Assembly (NCBI RefSeq): GCF_949628265.1
Contig: NC_088789.1
Span: 34,651,883-34,715,882, forward strand
Length of the DNA stretch: 64,000 bases
Direction: 5' to 3'
Origin: Cloeon dipterum
Lineage: Eukaryota; Arthropoda; Insecta; Ephemeroptera; Baetidae
Part shown: positions 23,331-35,450 of the stretch, piece by piece
How the letters are laid out: the number at the start of each line of letters is the position of its first letter
Numbering within the stretch: position 1 is the stretch's first letter
Notes under the pieces: model-generated
Told to the model about the DNA's origin: nothing
Seen by the model: the letters and a program-made list of their open reading frames with translations, nothing else
Databases searched by the model: none
Position numbers and translations under genes: made by a program

Positions 23331-26090
23331 GAAAATTATTTGAATTGTTGGATGCAATGAAGCAGTTGGTAAATAAAATAGAGCAGATCCCCACAGGTGA
23401 GGAAAGCGGAATCCAGTTTTTCACTCGGGGCCAGACATATTTTAATAACCAGAACAGGACCGCAGTTTCAACAAGATATTTTTCCAGTTTTTCCTTTTTC
23501 AAATAATAGAAACAAATTATGCCATATAAAACTGCCATTGTTAGACTCGTCTGGACCTCTCCTAAGCGCAGGCAAAGTGCGTAGGCCGCAGACTGCGTGT
23601 GCTGCGCCTCCAGTTGGATTGGAGCGGCGTCTCGTTCGCTTCACCTCCTCCAATCACCGCCCAAATTCTTCAATTTGCAATCGGCTTTCAAGGGCAAAGG
23701 TAAGGTCCGCCATTTTTAATTTAGGTTTTCAGATAACTTAAAATTTGTTACGACGACTATAGTTGAAATTTTATTTATTTTAAATTTGAAAAATAATTTA
23801 TTTGATGAACCTCCCAATAACAAATAAAATAAAATTAAAATAATTTGACTGTTTTCTTTCGCATATCGCATCGCTTTTTATCGAGAAGACTTGAACTCAA
23901 AAGTGGACAACAACTATGTAGATATTCTTCCTGATCAATCTCAAAATTTTAATCTGTTTCTTATTTTTTCAAACTTCTTCCTCACTTTTTGATAATTCAC
24001 AGCGTTTTTGTCGTCGTTTCAGTTTGAAATTTGAAAACTCTGGTGTTCGCACTTGAGCCACGCCGAAATGGAAAATTCGCCAATTTTTTCGTGAATGGAC
24101 CGGTATCGCGATCCTTGCTGTTTCATTGCACACGCAGGCCCGACATCGGTGTGGAAACCGATTTTGAGCTTTCTGGCGGCCGTAGGAAAATTAAAATTCG
24201 GTTTCTGTTTCTGATTTTTGGCTTTTGCGGCTCAGCAAGTGCACACACGGAAATAGTTTTATTTTTGTAACAATTCAACAGATCAATGGATTTCAACTCA
24301 CGAGGCCTCAAAAGAATCATCTCAACGAGGCATTTCAAGAGACGCACCCTGACGACCTTTTTCAGGTTAACGAACCCTGAGATCGGTCCCGGAGTTTGTT
24401 TTTTTATAAATTTTCAGCGATTTCGAGCTCATTTGACGATAGTTTTCACCATCGCCTGCGACCGACCTTCCTCAGGTCGCGTGACCTCAGGGCTGCTCGT
24501 ACGTATTTTTGCCAGTGCAATCGCTTTTTGGCTTTTTCTGAGTTACTCGATGCAGATTTTGCACTCGCGGCGAGCTGCAAAGCGCACACGGGCGCTGGAG
24601 GCAAAGAATAAAAAGCTCACAATCAGTGCTGCGGCGAGAGGCGAGCCAGCGGGAGGAGCGGCCAATTAAGACAGTGTTTTGTTTGTTGCCCTGCGTCTCT
24701 CGACTCTCTCGGCGCTGTGTTGCTCCGGCACACACGCCAAGTGCACAGCCGAGATATAGCTTCTGAAATAAAATATTATTAGAATAATGCAATGCTTTTA
24801 AAAATCACGCGGCCTTGGAAACTATATTTGAGCCGAAATTTTGGTTGCACCGCGGGAATCCTGTTAAAAAATCAATCTTTTTGGTTCTTTCTGGCTGTGC
24901 GCGTAATTAAAAATAATTCTGATCCGGCAAGGAGATAGAAATGCCGGAAAACTTACCAAAACTGGTGATTGCGTGAGTGGGAAAGGTGCAGCTCGTCCGT
25001 CTCTCCTTCTTCTTTGGCTCTCGCTCGGAACTAAAAGGTGCTCCTGCCTCCTTTTCTCTCCTGCTTCCAGTCAGCGAAGAGAAACAGAGAAGAGTGAGAC
25101 TTTTCGTCGTTTGTCCGGCTAGTGGCGAACAGGCTGCGCGCGAGTGTGCGCTAGCTAATCAACTTCCCTCTTTTGGCCCCTCGTCTAAAAAAACAAGACG
25201 GAATGCAATCGCAGCCGCATTTTCATGTAATTATTCTACTGCGACGATTCTCGCCTCTTTAAAAAGCATCTCTTTGCCGGTTTAACCCTTTGGTTTACTA
25301 CATATAATTGCGCGTCGCAGTTGAGCAAATAAATATTTCTACTACTTCTCCAAACTACGCTCTTAATTGAAAAATAACAAGCAACCAGATAAAATTGATA
25401 AAATAAGATTGATGCACGAATTCCCTCGAATTTCTCGTCTTTTGGTTCATGAAAAGCAGGTGTGTGTCCACCAAAAAATGTGGCTCGCAAGGAAATTTGC
25501 TTTTCGTCCGCTCATTTTTTACAAACTCATGTGCTGGCACGTTCCATGCTTAGATTTAAACTGAATTTTAATTAAATTCAATGTGGAAATTATTTTCAAA
25601 ATGAAGAAAACCATCATTAAAGCTCATTCAGTATTAGTTTGATTAATAAATAAAAAATTTTAATCTGCCTTTGGTCTGCGAGCTGCGAGTGACACACGCT
25701 TTTCTATGAATGATTTAATTTCCTAGACTCACAACTTAAAAAATGGTGCAACGTTTGATTCTCGACGTTATTTTTATTTAATTTATACGACTCAATCTTA
25801 ATTACTATTTATTTTCTTTTTAGAAAACGACGCGATCGACACGCAACTACTGCCGCCATACATGCTTAGTAACAAACGTGGTTTTCGCGCCTAAACTGAT
25901 TGAATTGCATGACGTCACAGTTCTTGCCAAGCTGCAGATAACTCTCGCCGTTGCCACGCGAGGGCAGCACCTCTCACGCCCACTCCCTTTTTCTTCTTCG
26001 CGGCCAGCAGAGCAGCTGATTAAGCCCTTGTTTGTGTTTACGTCTCGCGGATTGCGCAGATTTGGCTCGTTTCTCGCGTTTTGCAGAGGG

Positions 26091-26230
26091 ATGCAGCGGC
26101 TGTTGCACTCGTCGGCGCCGCTGTCGGCGCCGCCGAACAAGGCGGTGCTCGGAAAGCTGCGGAAAAAGAGCGGCGACACGTCCAGAAAGTGCAAAAAGGC
26201 GCTCGAGAACTGCGGAATCGCTTTGCAAAG
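26091..26230 (+). pseudogene. N-terminal exon fragment of mitochondrial elongation factor Ts, copy 1
   Basis: From the ATG in AGAGGGATGCAGCGG the frame reads a basic, Ser-rich leader (MQRLLHSSAPLSAPPNKAVL) followed by LGKLRKKSGDTSRKCKKALE. That segment matches the EF-Ts N-terminal UBA-like helix pattern (KLRKKTGY...CKKALE) used to bind EF-Tu. A donor-like CAAAG|GTACAA follows, but the frame shifts near GCGGAATCGC compared with copy 2. No later EF-Ts exon (the core that exchanges nucleotide on EF-Tu) is recognisable downstream. It is therefore treated as a captured or decayed gene fragment; a live first exon with remote partners cannot be excluded. Confidence 0.6.
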
Positions 26231-28461
26231 GTACAAAAAATCATAAATTGGTTCCTGCAGAGGTTTAAAGGGCCTTTCGACCCTTCAGGGCGCACCTAGG
26301 AACTGATTCAGGGCTGCGTGGTGGCTCATTAGCTCCACTGCGATTAGAATTGAGAAAGCTCGTGCATTTCAAAGAGAAATTTTTTAAAAAATTTAAATTT
26401 TCGCATTATTTTAAATTTTATTTAACTTAAAAACGAGCAAACTAAATGGAATTATTTTTTTAAAGAAGGAATAAAATTTTTACCAGGTTCGAATCTCTCC
26501 GGGCATTCCAATTATTCCTTAAAATAATTAATTTTCGACCTTTTCAGGTGGTGCCTTGAGTACCGCGAGCAATTGCTGCCGGTGGCCGTAGGTCAGCGGC
26601 TTTCCCTTCCCTCTGGTGGCGCCAGGTCTCTCAATACTCTCAAAGGTGCGTTTCACCCTGACCCTGAATTTTCACGTATAATTTTTAAAAATAAAATTCA
26701 GGTTCGTCTGGAGGAGCGCGGAAAGTATGAATAATTCGGCTGGCGAGGAGACGGTCCAGGTGGCCAGGTTGGCGCCGCTGTCGGCACACGTCCAGCCCCA
26801 GCCTCAGGTCGGAAAGGTATAGGTGAGAATATTTCTATATTTGTATCAGAGGAAAAAATTTGGTTTATTAAAAATTAAAAATGGCAAAAGTGTCGTCTTT
26901 AGCATATTTGAAAATAATATTTTAATTAAATAAATGCATCTAGTTGCTTCAAAATCATATTAATCTGATATCAGGGTCCATATTACCTTTTTAACCACAA
27001 TTTCATCCTTTATTTTTCTCAGGAACCCTTTGATTAAGGACTGAAAACGCAAATTTGGTAGATTTGGATGTGGAAAAAATTATCGATTTTTAACTTTCAA
27101 TTGAATTTTCCATGACAACCTGACAGGTTTGAAACCTTCCCAGGGCGCTTTTATTTGGCCAAGCTAGTTTTCAGTTTTCTAAGTAATCGAAAACTGGATT
27201 TATCAGTTGTTAATTTGGCCAAAATAGCGTAATTTAGAAAGAAAATTAAAAATCGAGCCTGAAAAATATTTTTAATTTGCAGACACCTGTTGCGCGAGGA
27301 GGTCGCTGACCTGACGAGGGTTGCCATTGATTGGCAGAAGCAGGAGGTAGAGCAAGGTGCGGAGAAAAGGACAACCTGGGCAGCGCTTCACAGCAGCCTC
27401 GTCGTCCGAGACGTCGGTCTCAAGAGGCGGTCTTAAGTCGAACCCTCGGCGCAAGGGCCAGGTGCGCACCAGCAGCCACACTCAAGAGAACGCCTTCAGG
27501 TATGCTCTCCCAAATTCATTTACCTTCCAGTTAAGAGGTACTCAACCTGACATCAAGGTAAAAATTTAAAAGTTTGTAAATAATTGTTTCAAATTTAATA
27601 TCTTTACATTTTAAACAATATTCCGTTTAAATTATATACCCTGAAGGATATTTTTAACGCCATCTCTGTCCCCGCAAAGTTTCAGGGTAATTTAATTGGA
27701 CTTTTGTTGCAGTGTTGTGGCGTCAGGCTGCTTCTCAGACTCGCGCCACCAGCTGATTGCGAGCGAGGCCGAGTGCCACCTTCAGGGACACCACCTTCCA
27801 AATCAACGTCTAGCCATTGCCTGCGATTCGCCCCCTCCACTCCCACCCCTTCTCCACTGCTCAAATAAATGCATTCACAGTGTTGGCTGACGAAAACCTC
27901 GATTTTTCTTTCTTTTCAACCCACTTTATTTAATTTTAACGAAAAATTAATCAAACAGCAGGTTCTGGGCTGCTTCAACACTCCCTTTCGCTACAGCCAC
28001 TTTTACAAACTAACTACAGATTTTAATTTAAATAATTTGCAATAAGTGAGGGAATAAAATTTGAGAATCCCTGCACAAATAAAAGAGTCTTAATTTTTTG
28101 CAAAGTTTTGCAGGAGGAATCGTTTCAGCACACGAGTGGAAATTGCGGATTAGTCTTTTTTTCTGCAGGAAATGCGGCGGCGCAAGGTGCAAAATCATCT
28201 GTATTTCAACAGGCTGGCTAGACTGAATTATTCGAAATTTCTGCATTAATTTATTAAAATGAAGATTAAACTCTGCTTTATTTTATTTAAAATCCCCTTT
28301 AATCTTGGCTATTGGCACAGCAGTTTTATTTTTAGAGAGATGATCAATAAAAATAAAATAAACCCAAAAGAGCAAGATTAAACTCGGACGTTAACATTTT
28401 AAGAGCAAATGGTAATAAATTAAAGCTTGATTTTGGTTATTTTCGGCTGGAAATTGCGAGT

Positions 28462-28888
28462 GGGATTGACCAGCCCGTTGGCTCGCATTGTTAAGGCACT
28501 CTCAGGAGTGTCAAAGCAATGAGAGGTATTTGAGCAGTTGGGGGATCTAATACTGGCTACCCAATGTCAGAAATGGCAAAAAGTGGTTAGTTTAGTGACT
28601 CGAATTGCTCAAATTGCTCAACGGGCTGGGAGGCGCACCGGCGCCGACTCGCTACTTGCTGGTTTGCACCTTTCCAGCATGCGTGATTTGGCTTCACGGG
28701 ACAAATGTCTAGCGTTTCAATGCAGTCCTCGGTGCGGAGGCAAGTGGCCCTTTAGTGGGCCTGGTGCGCCCATGTTATCCGTTCGCGGTGTTATTGGGAC
28801 CCGGGTTTCAGCATTCGTGCTAGTGCAGTGCGCGCCCTTCCCGGTCCTCCGGTCCTCGGACAGGGATAAAAAGAGCAAAAAAAAAAAG
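28462..28888 (+). mobile_element. SINE-like insertion ending in an A-rich tail
   Basis: Aligning this copy with 55640-55690 shows about 425 bp present only here. It starts after GGAAATTGCGAGTGG and ends in an A12 run at 28876-28887. The first 80 bp loosely resemble tRNA boxes A and B. Parts near GCGCCCTTCCCGGTCC...GGACAGGGATAA recur at about 10015-10045, so it belongs to a dispersed family. No clear target-site duplication is seen. Confidence 0.5.
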
Positions 28889-30979
28889 CGATGAATGTTA
28901 CTAACCTGTCACTAGTCCTGCGGAATCGATCTTTTCCCTTCTCAGCGGTGGAGTGGAGACGCACTTTGGAGGCTGACTCTGCAGCAGGCTTTTCTTCAAA
29001 GGTGAGTGTTGGCAACCCTTTTAATTTATTTTTGGCTCCAAATGAGACAAAGCAAGCCGGTTTCGCTCTCGTTTTTATCAAGAAATTGAGCGAGACGAGA
29101 CTGTTGAGATTTGAGATGTGTTTTCAGAATTTGAAAAGAAAAATTTCCATGTTAAAATGTGATAAATTATTTATTTGTATAACTATTCGGTCGGTGAAAC
29201 GAGCTAAAATCTGGAAATATTTGATTATGCCAGGTAAAACTTACGAATAAAAATATCATCAAATTTGGGTTTTAAAATTAATCAATTTTTCCAACTTTAT
29301 TTATTTCTCGCGCGAGGCAAAAGCGGCGGTGGGCGCGTGAGCCGCTGCGGCGTCTCTCGTGCTGCTGCAGCTGCTCACCCGCCGATCGCGAGTCGCTTCT
29401 TTCCTCTTTCATTTCCAATTTCCAAGCCCAACGCGCCATCAATCAGCACTGCCGCAACCCTGAAAATTGCACCCTTAGATTCGACAAATTCTTTTTGTGC
29501 TTTGCTCGCATTCAATTCACAATTTCGTCACGTTTAATCTAGTTTTATTAATCTCTATTTAGTTTCACCGCTGCAAAAGAAGCTTTTCTGTTGCCAGGCG
29601 GAAAGCAGACACAAAGAGTTCTCATCAATTAACCTTTTGGCGCCTTAATTCTCTTATCGAATCGAGATCATTTTCCATTTCGTTTCCAAAATAAAAATCT
29701 AAACCGTAAAACCTTGGGCGAGGCGAAAATAAAAAAAAATCAACTCGAACTACTGCCCATTAAATTAATTGATCGCACGACACTGCTGTGTGAGAACTTT
29801 GTTCGCCTCTCCGGCCTGTCGTCCGCGCGGCCGCCGCTTCTCTGCTCCTTTTTCTCTCGTGCCGACTGCCAGCCTCCACTCCGCCGACTCCGCAAATTGC
29901 AGCTTTCAAGCGGTGTGTTGGTCGCCGAGCCATCCCTCGAGCTCGTCGTTGCTTCTCGCCTGCGCATCTAGCGAAATTAATAAAGTTGCGGCGCAACTGC
30001 CTTGAAAAACAGCTGCACGCTGAGAGCCAAAGGAGGAAAAGTCTGAATATCTGCTTCTGCTCGCCGTCGCCGCGGTCCAGCTCTGCATTTTCTCTTCCTT
30101 TTTTTTTTACAAATGTGGACAGGAAATTAAGAAAAAAATTGTTTCCACTTGAGTGAAAGAAATTTATCTCGTCCTTTTACGTTTTTAGTGTTTTTTTTTT
30201 AAAATTTCCAATAAAGCAGAAAAGAAAGTGCAGCGCTGGGCAAAAATTACATTTGAGCCATTATCAAGAACATTCTTTCTGCTGCTATAAAAAAGCTGTC
30301 AATTATCAAAAGTGAGGAGGAAGTTTGAAAAAATAAGAAACAGATTAAAATTTTGAGATTGATCAGGAAGAATATCTACATAGTTGTTGTCCACTTTTGA
30401 GTTCAAGTCTTCTCGATAAAAAGCGATGCGATATGCGAAAGAAAACAGTCAAATTATTTTAATTTTATTTTATTTGTTATTGGGAGGTTCATCAAATAAA
30501 TTATTTTTCAAATTTAAAATAAATAAAATTTCAACTATAGTCGTCGTAACAAATTTTAAGTTATCTGAAAACCTAAATTAAAAATGGCGGACCTTACCTT
30601 TGCCCTTGAAAGCCGATTGCAAATTGAAGAATTTGGGCGGTGATTGGAGGAGGTGAAGCGAACGAGACGCCGCTCCAATCCAACTGGAGGCGCAGCACAC
30701 GCAGTCTGCGGCCTACGCACTTTGCCTGCGCTTAGGAGAGGTCCAGACGAGTCTAACAATGGCAGTTTTATATGGCATAATTTGTTTCTATTATTTGAAA
30801 AAGGAAAAACTGGAAAAATATCTTGTTGAAACTGCGGTCCTGTTCTGGTTATTAAAATATGTCTGGCCCCGAGTGAAAAACTGGATTCCGCTTTCCTCAC
30901 CTGTGGGGATCTGCTCTATTTTATTTACCAACTGCTTCATTGCATCCAACAATTCAAATAATTTTCAATTTATTGCTCT

Positions 30980-32060
30980 GTATGGGAACAATCCATGTTT
31001 GTAGACCCAACAAACTTTTTGCCAAACGCCTTTTCGCTTCTTGATTGTGAAAATTTAATTTTATCTTTTAAATTACTTTATTTATTTACCAGGTATTTTT
31101 AGATGCAATTAAAAGCTTTCAGGTGGTTTGATAAAAATAAAAGTAATCAAATTGAATTATTTATCAAATGGCGAGATTAATTTTTTCTCCTAGCACAAAA
31201 TACTCCTTCCTCCGGCGTTGGGTAATTTTAAATCGGGTTGCCCTGCTCGTTCTTCATCCCATTAATCACCGCCCTCTCGGAGTCAAAAATTGATGATTTT
31301 TGTTCATTATCGGACTGCCGGCTGTCCGTTATTTCTACTTGTTTAAATTTATTTATCACTAAAATGCGCAATAAAAGCCTTTTTCGTCGCTGCTTTTTCT
31401 TCCAGCTGCCAGCCGCTTCACTGTTCCCTTTTTTTATCTTGAAAACTGCCACCCTCCACTCTGATAACGCAAAAGCGGCCTTGACACTCAACTTCTCTCC
31501 AATCAGCAGCCAAAATCAAACAAGACTAACCGGCTTCTAATTTTTTTCACATCAAAACAATTTGATCAAAAAGGGAGTAACTGCTTTTTCTCCGATAGTT
31601 GCTTTCTTAATTTATTAAAAAAATATTTTGTCATCTCAGCGGAGCCCAATTTTCATTCAGAAAATTGTTTAATCTGATTTTTCAAATGTATCATAACATA
31701 AAATTATTGCATGGTTTGGATCTTGACGATTTTTCTATTTAATTTTTACGACTGGTCCTTGCTTTTTCCGGCTTTTTCTTCTCTTTTTGTCGAAAATTGC
31801 GCGATCGAAGCGAAACTCCAAAGAAAAAACGTGGTTTTCGCGCCCAAAGTTGTTGGAATTGGGAGACTAAATAATATAGTTCTTGCACGCCACGCATCAA
31901 AAAACTGTGGCAGTTGCTATGCGAGGGCAGCACCTCCCTCACCGAGTGCTTTTTTGGCTTCAGGCGTCGGCGTTGTCTAGCCATTGTCTGTGATTCACCC
32001 TTTCCCCTCCCTCCCTCCCCTACTCAAAAAATATTTATTCACTGCGTTGACTGACCAAAA
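30980..32060 (+). repeat. 5S-linked dispersed repeat copy in the right arm
   Basis: It opens with a relic of the 5S rRNA 3' end at 30981-31006 and then follows 3123-3660 closely, including the trailing CAAACTTTTTGCC (5S flank CAAACTCGCTTTTTGCC). The rest of the 5S gene is absent. It is the mirror of the copy at 22250-23330. Confidence 0.6.
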
Positions 32061-35000
32061 TCTCGACTTTTCATTCTTTTCAACCAACGTTTCGTACTAT
32101 GATTTGGAGCAAAAAAAGTCAAACAGCAGGTTCTTGGCTGCGCTGCTTCAACACTCTTTCTCAATAATTACAGATTTGACATTTGTTGGTGCGAATTGTT
32201 GCAGTATTTGGAAATAAAATTTGAGAATAGCTAAAAAAGGAATCGCTTCAGCACATCAGTGGAAGTAACGTCTAAGTTTTCTGATTTGCCAAGAAAGGTG
32301 GAGCTGCAACCTAAAAAATCGGCAGGCTAGTTTAGACTGAATTATTTGCAGCTTGTGCATTTTTATTTAATTGAAGAATCTACGTACTTTTTAAACAAAT
32401 CAAACTCCTATTTTATTTTTATATGCCTTAATTCTTGGCTGGCACACGGAAGTTTAATTTGAAAAGATAATAATCGGAAAAAAAACTAAGAGGAAAATAA
32501 AAAATCAATTCTCGAGCACGTTAAAAATTCAATTTTTTTTTAGAAAAACTGCTGGAACTTTCTCATTGTAATAAGTCAATGCTAATAAATTAAGCCTTTG
32601 TCTAGATTGCGTAATGCGTAATTTATCAAGTTTGCAGACGACAGTAAGCTGCACAATCTGGTTTTAAGTTGTAGTTTGTAACCTATTTCCATGTTAAATT
32701 AACTGCAAAGTAATTTATATATTTTTAAAATTTGATATAACGCGATTAAAATAAGATCTCCAAAAATGCCAACATAATTTTAAAAATTAATTAAAAACTG
32801 TCTCGAATTTGCAAGGAAACGGAATTTTTTATGCAATTTTGTAACATCAGCACGGAGCGAGCAGAAAATTTAAGAAATAATTGAGACTTTAATTACATTT
32901 AAATACCCGTATTTCGATCAAGATAAGTTCAATTTCGCTAAGTTGGTACTTTGATTTTATTTTAACATTGATTAAATAAGCCTGCTACAAATTTATTTGA
33001 CCCTAATCAATAATTACATGCATGGCAGCTCTTCAGCTTTATGGTTAATTATTGCATTCTATGAATTAAAATGTCACCTGGGAATGACGGTGAAATTGTT
33101 GCAGCTTGATTTTGGTGATTTTTCCTAGATATTTAAAGTAAAAGTGTTACTAACCTGTCGCTAGTCCTGGAATTGATCTTTTCCCTTCTCAGAGGTGGAG
33201 ACGCACATTGGAGGCCGACTGGAGCTGGCTTTTCTTCAAGGGTTGTCAAAGTTCAAAGGGTTGTGTTCTTGACAAGCCTTTTTGCTCTCGTTTTTAACAA
33301 GAAATTGAGCTAACTTCGATAACTAGAATGCGAAATCCGCTCTCTTTATTTGATCAGAGCTTTGAATAAGTTCATCATTTGCTTTATTTTCTCTCACAAG
33401 TAGACAGTAAAAATTATTAATCTTAAATCAAGTTATTGTGAATTATTGGAAATAATGAAAATCTGAAATCGTTGTTTATTTTAAATCGAGTCTATAGCAA
33501 AAATCTAAGTTTATGCTTTCCTCAACATTTCCCCGAGTCCTGAAAAGTCTCGGCTTGTCTGTTATTTTTAAGCACGTCTCGAATTTTTCTAAGCTTTCGC
33601 GTTGCCCCACAACAAGTGCGACGAGACGAATAAAAGGCTAATTTAGAAATAAATGTCAGCGGAATCTGTCACTTCACGGCGCCGCTGTTGGCGCCACCGA
33701 ACAACGTTTAGAATTGTTTTGAATTGTTGAGAATAATTTAGTCATAAGCATACTGCTAAATTCAGCACGAGAAAAGGAAAAAAATTGGACAGCCGTCTGT
33801 ATATCTGCTTTAATTTATGGCGTTTTACTTAAAAAAATATTAAAATTCACCAAATACGTGTTAATTTTCTGCGTCAGAATTTTTCTAAAAGTATTCAGGA
33901 GTTTAAAGCTAGGAGAAAATATATGGAAGGCCTGAAGATCGTGCCATTAGAATGAAGGAGCTATTTTTATTTCAGGCTAGAAATAAATTAAGGTGAATAT
34001 GAATTAAATTAAAACACGCTTTAGACAAGGTCCAACTTTGTTCTAATCTTTCATTTTGCGCCGCTTTGGTCGGTTTCAGCACTGGCAAATAATATTTTTT
34101 AAATATCAGTATAATTAAAACAAAATACTATTTTCTTAATTGCAAAAAACGTATTGAAATGAACTTACTTGACTTTAAGCACAGGAATGGCCCTCCGCAT
34201 CCGCTGTATTCGCTGATCTGAAGCACGAGCAGCAAAATCCACTCTGGCACCGCGCAAGAGACAAAGTGAACCATCGTCACTTTCCTATACAGTGAGGCCT
34301 CAACATTTTAGCCTATATACTAACTTACCACTCCATCTGTTGCTGAACGCGAAAATCTCGAAATGGGTTTTGCTGCAAATAAAATAGGAAACTGGGAATC
34401 AAATCAATTAGTGTAGCTTATTGATGTTACTTTTCCTCGCGGTCAACTTTTACGGCACTTTAACAAGAAATTCAATCAATCAAACCCCAGATTTTCTCGT
34501 AGGTTCAATATAGCCAAGGGGAGAGTTTGGTTTGTTCGCAAAATCTACCATTGTCTTAATCGGGCTGACGGAAAACTGCTTTTGAAATTAGCAACGTCAG
34601 TTCAGCAGCAAAGAATGCACCTCTGGAATAAACTTGTCAACAAAGTGATACAATTTTTAGGTTGGAAGCAACACCACTCGTTAACACTGGGATCTAATAT
34701 TAAACTATTCATCTCGTATTTTCTTTAATTCCTCCATTCCATCAATAATGTAATGCGATGATGAATGAAACCCCTTTTCAAGCAAACAAATCGCTGAAAT
34801 TCTATTATAAAAATCAATATATTTTAATTTTATCCGAACCAAACTGAATGGACAGCTCTTACGCAAATGGGTCAAATTAGATTATCCACAGCTATTTTCA
34901 CTACATTCCTAGTGGGTAGCAAAAATTATATAATTCTAATAAATCTTTTATAACAAACCAGTAAGAATACATTTTTTATTTCAAACATAAGTACAAAATA

Positions 35001-35428
35001 TTTAACATAACCTGTAATACAATAAAACTAAAAATAAGATAACAGCAACTCATTTACAATTCTTAAAAAGCAACTTCTTGTTCTACCAGATGGATCGAAA
35101 CAGTTATTAATTGTTTATTTCTTAATGTCATGTAATAAACTCATAATAGGTTCATCAGTACTCCGATAATTCACTTAAATGAAGTTACTTATTTTTTTAT
35201 ATACAATTGAAAAGCTCTTATATTCTATTTAAATGTCTATGGTAGAGAATGCATGCGAAAATTTGAGCCTGTGTCATTCTGATCGAAAAGTGCAGCTTTC
35301 TAGCCTAAAGTCTCGACTTCGAAATTCATTGCAACGTAAAGATCGCCCTCCGCAACTTTGCCTCATTTTCTTTACGCCAATTTTTACTAACAAAATATAC
35401 GATTGATTATCAATAGGTCAGAGTTATT
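32060..35428. other. Downstream flank of NLR-B, no gene recognised
   Basis: Mirror of about 18880-22250. It contains the block shared with 28900-29010 near 33150-33250 (TAACCTGTCGCTAGTCCTGG) and the damaged counterparts of the two doubtful coding stretches noted in the left arm. The counterpart of the 20027-20130 exon-like stretch has a 2-bp insertion near 34240. Confidence 0.45.
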
Positions 35429-35434
35429 TTTATT
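35429..35434 (-). terminator. Poly(A) signal of NLR-B
   Basis: AATAAA on the - strand 17 bp after the stop codon of NLR-B, in the same sequence context as the NLR-A signal. Confidence 0.7.
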
Positions 35435-35450
35435 TAGTTCTTTGAAGAAC

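Larger units (their letters stand above)
10880..24002 (+). repeat. Left arm of a large inverted duplication
   Basis: The arm contains NLR-A and about 5 kb of downstream sequence, and is matched in reverse complement by 30296-48886. Every exon of NLR-A has a counterpart in NLR-B, and the flanks mirror each other: 22313-22558 with 31984-31739, and 23397-23741 with 30900-30556. The arms differ by point changes, by a shorter ankyrin array here, and by intron 2, which is about 1.16 kb here and 3.3 kb in the right arm. Confidence 0.9.
24225..29965 (+). repeat. Spacer segment duplicated in direct orientation at 51.6-57.2 kb
   Basis: Most of this spacer between the inverted arms is matched in the same orientation by 51590-57205. 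Shared blocks include 24755-25330 with 52130-52700, 25700-26330 with 53040-53710, 26560-26820 with 53950-54230, 27280-27560 with 54475-54730, 27710-28260 with 54880-55390 and 28900-29965 with 55685-57205. Exon-like GC-rich blocks with AG acceptors alternate with AT-rich gaps, ending in an AATAAA near 27862. Apart from the EF-Ts fragment I recognise no product. Confidence 0.8.

Noticed and set aside
22313-23741. Short ORFs identical in both arms (22313-22558, 23397-23741 and mirror copies)
   Set aside because: Identity comes from the arm duplication. Matching repeat copies elsewhere show frameshifts, so there is no sign of protein-level conservation.
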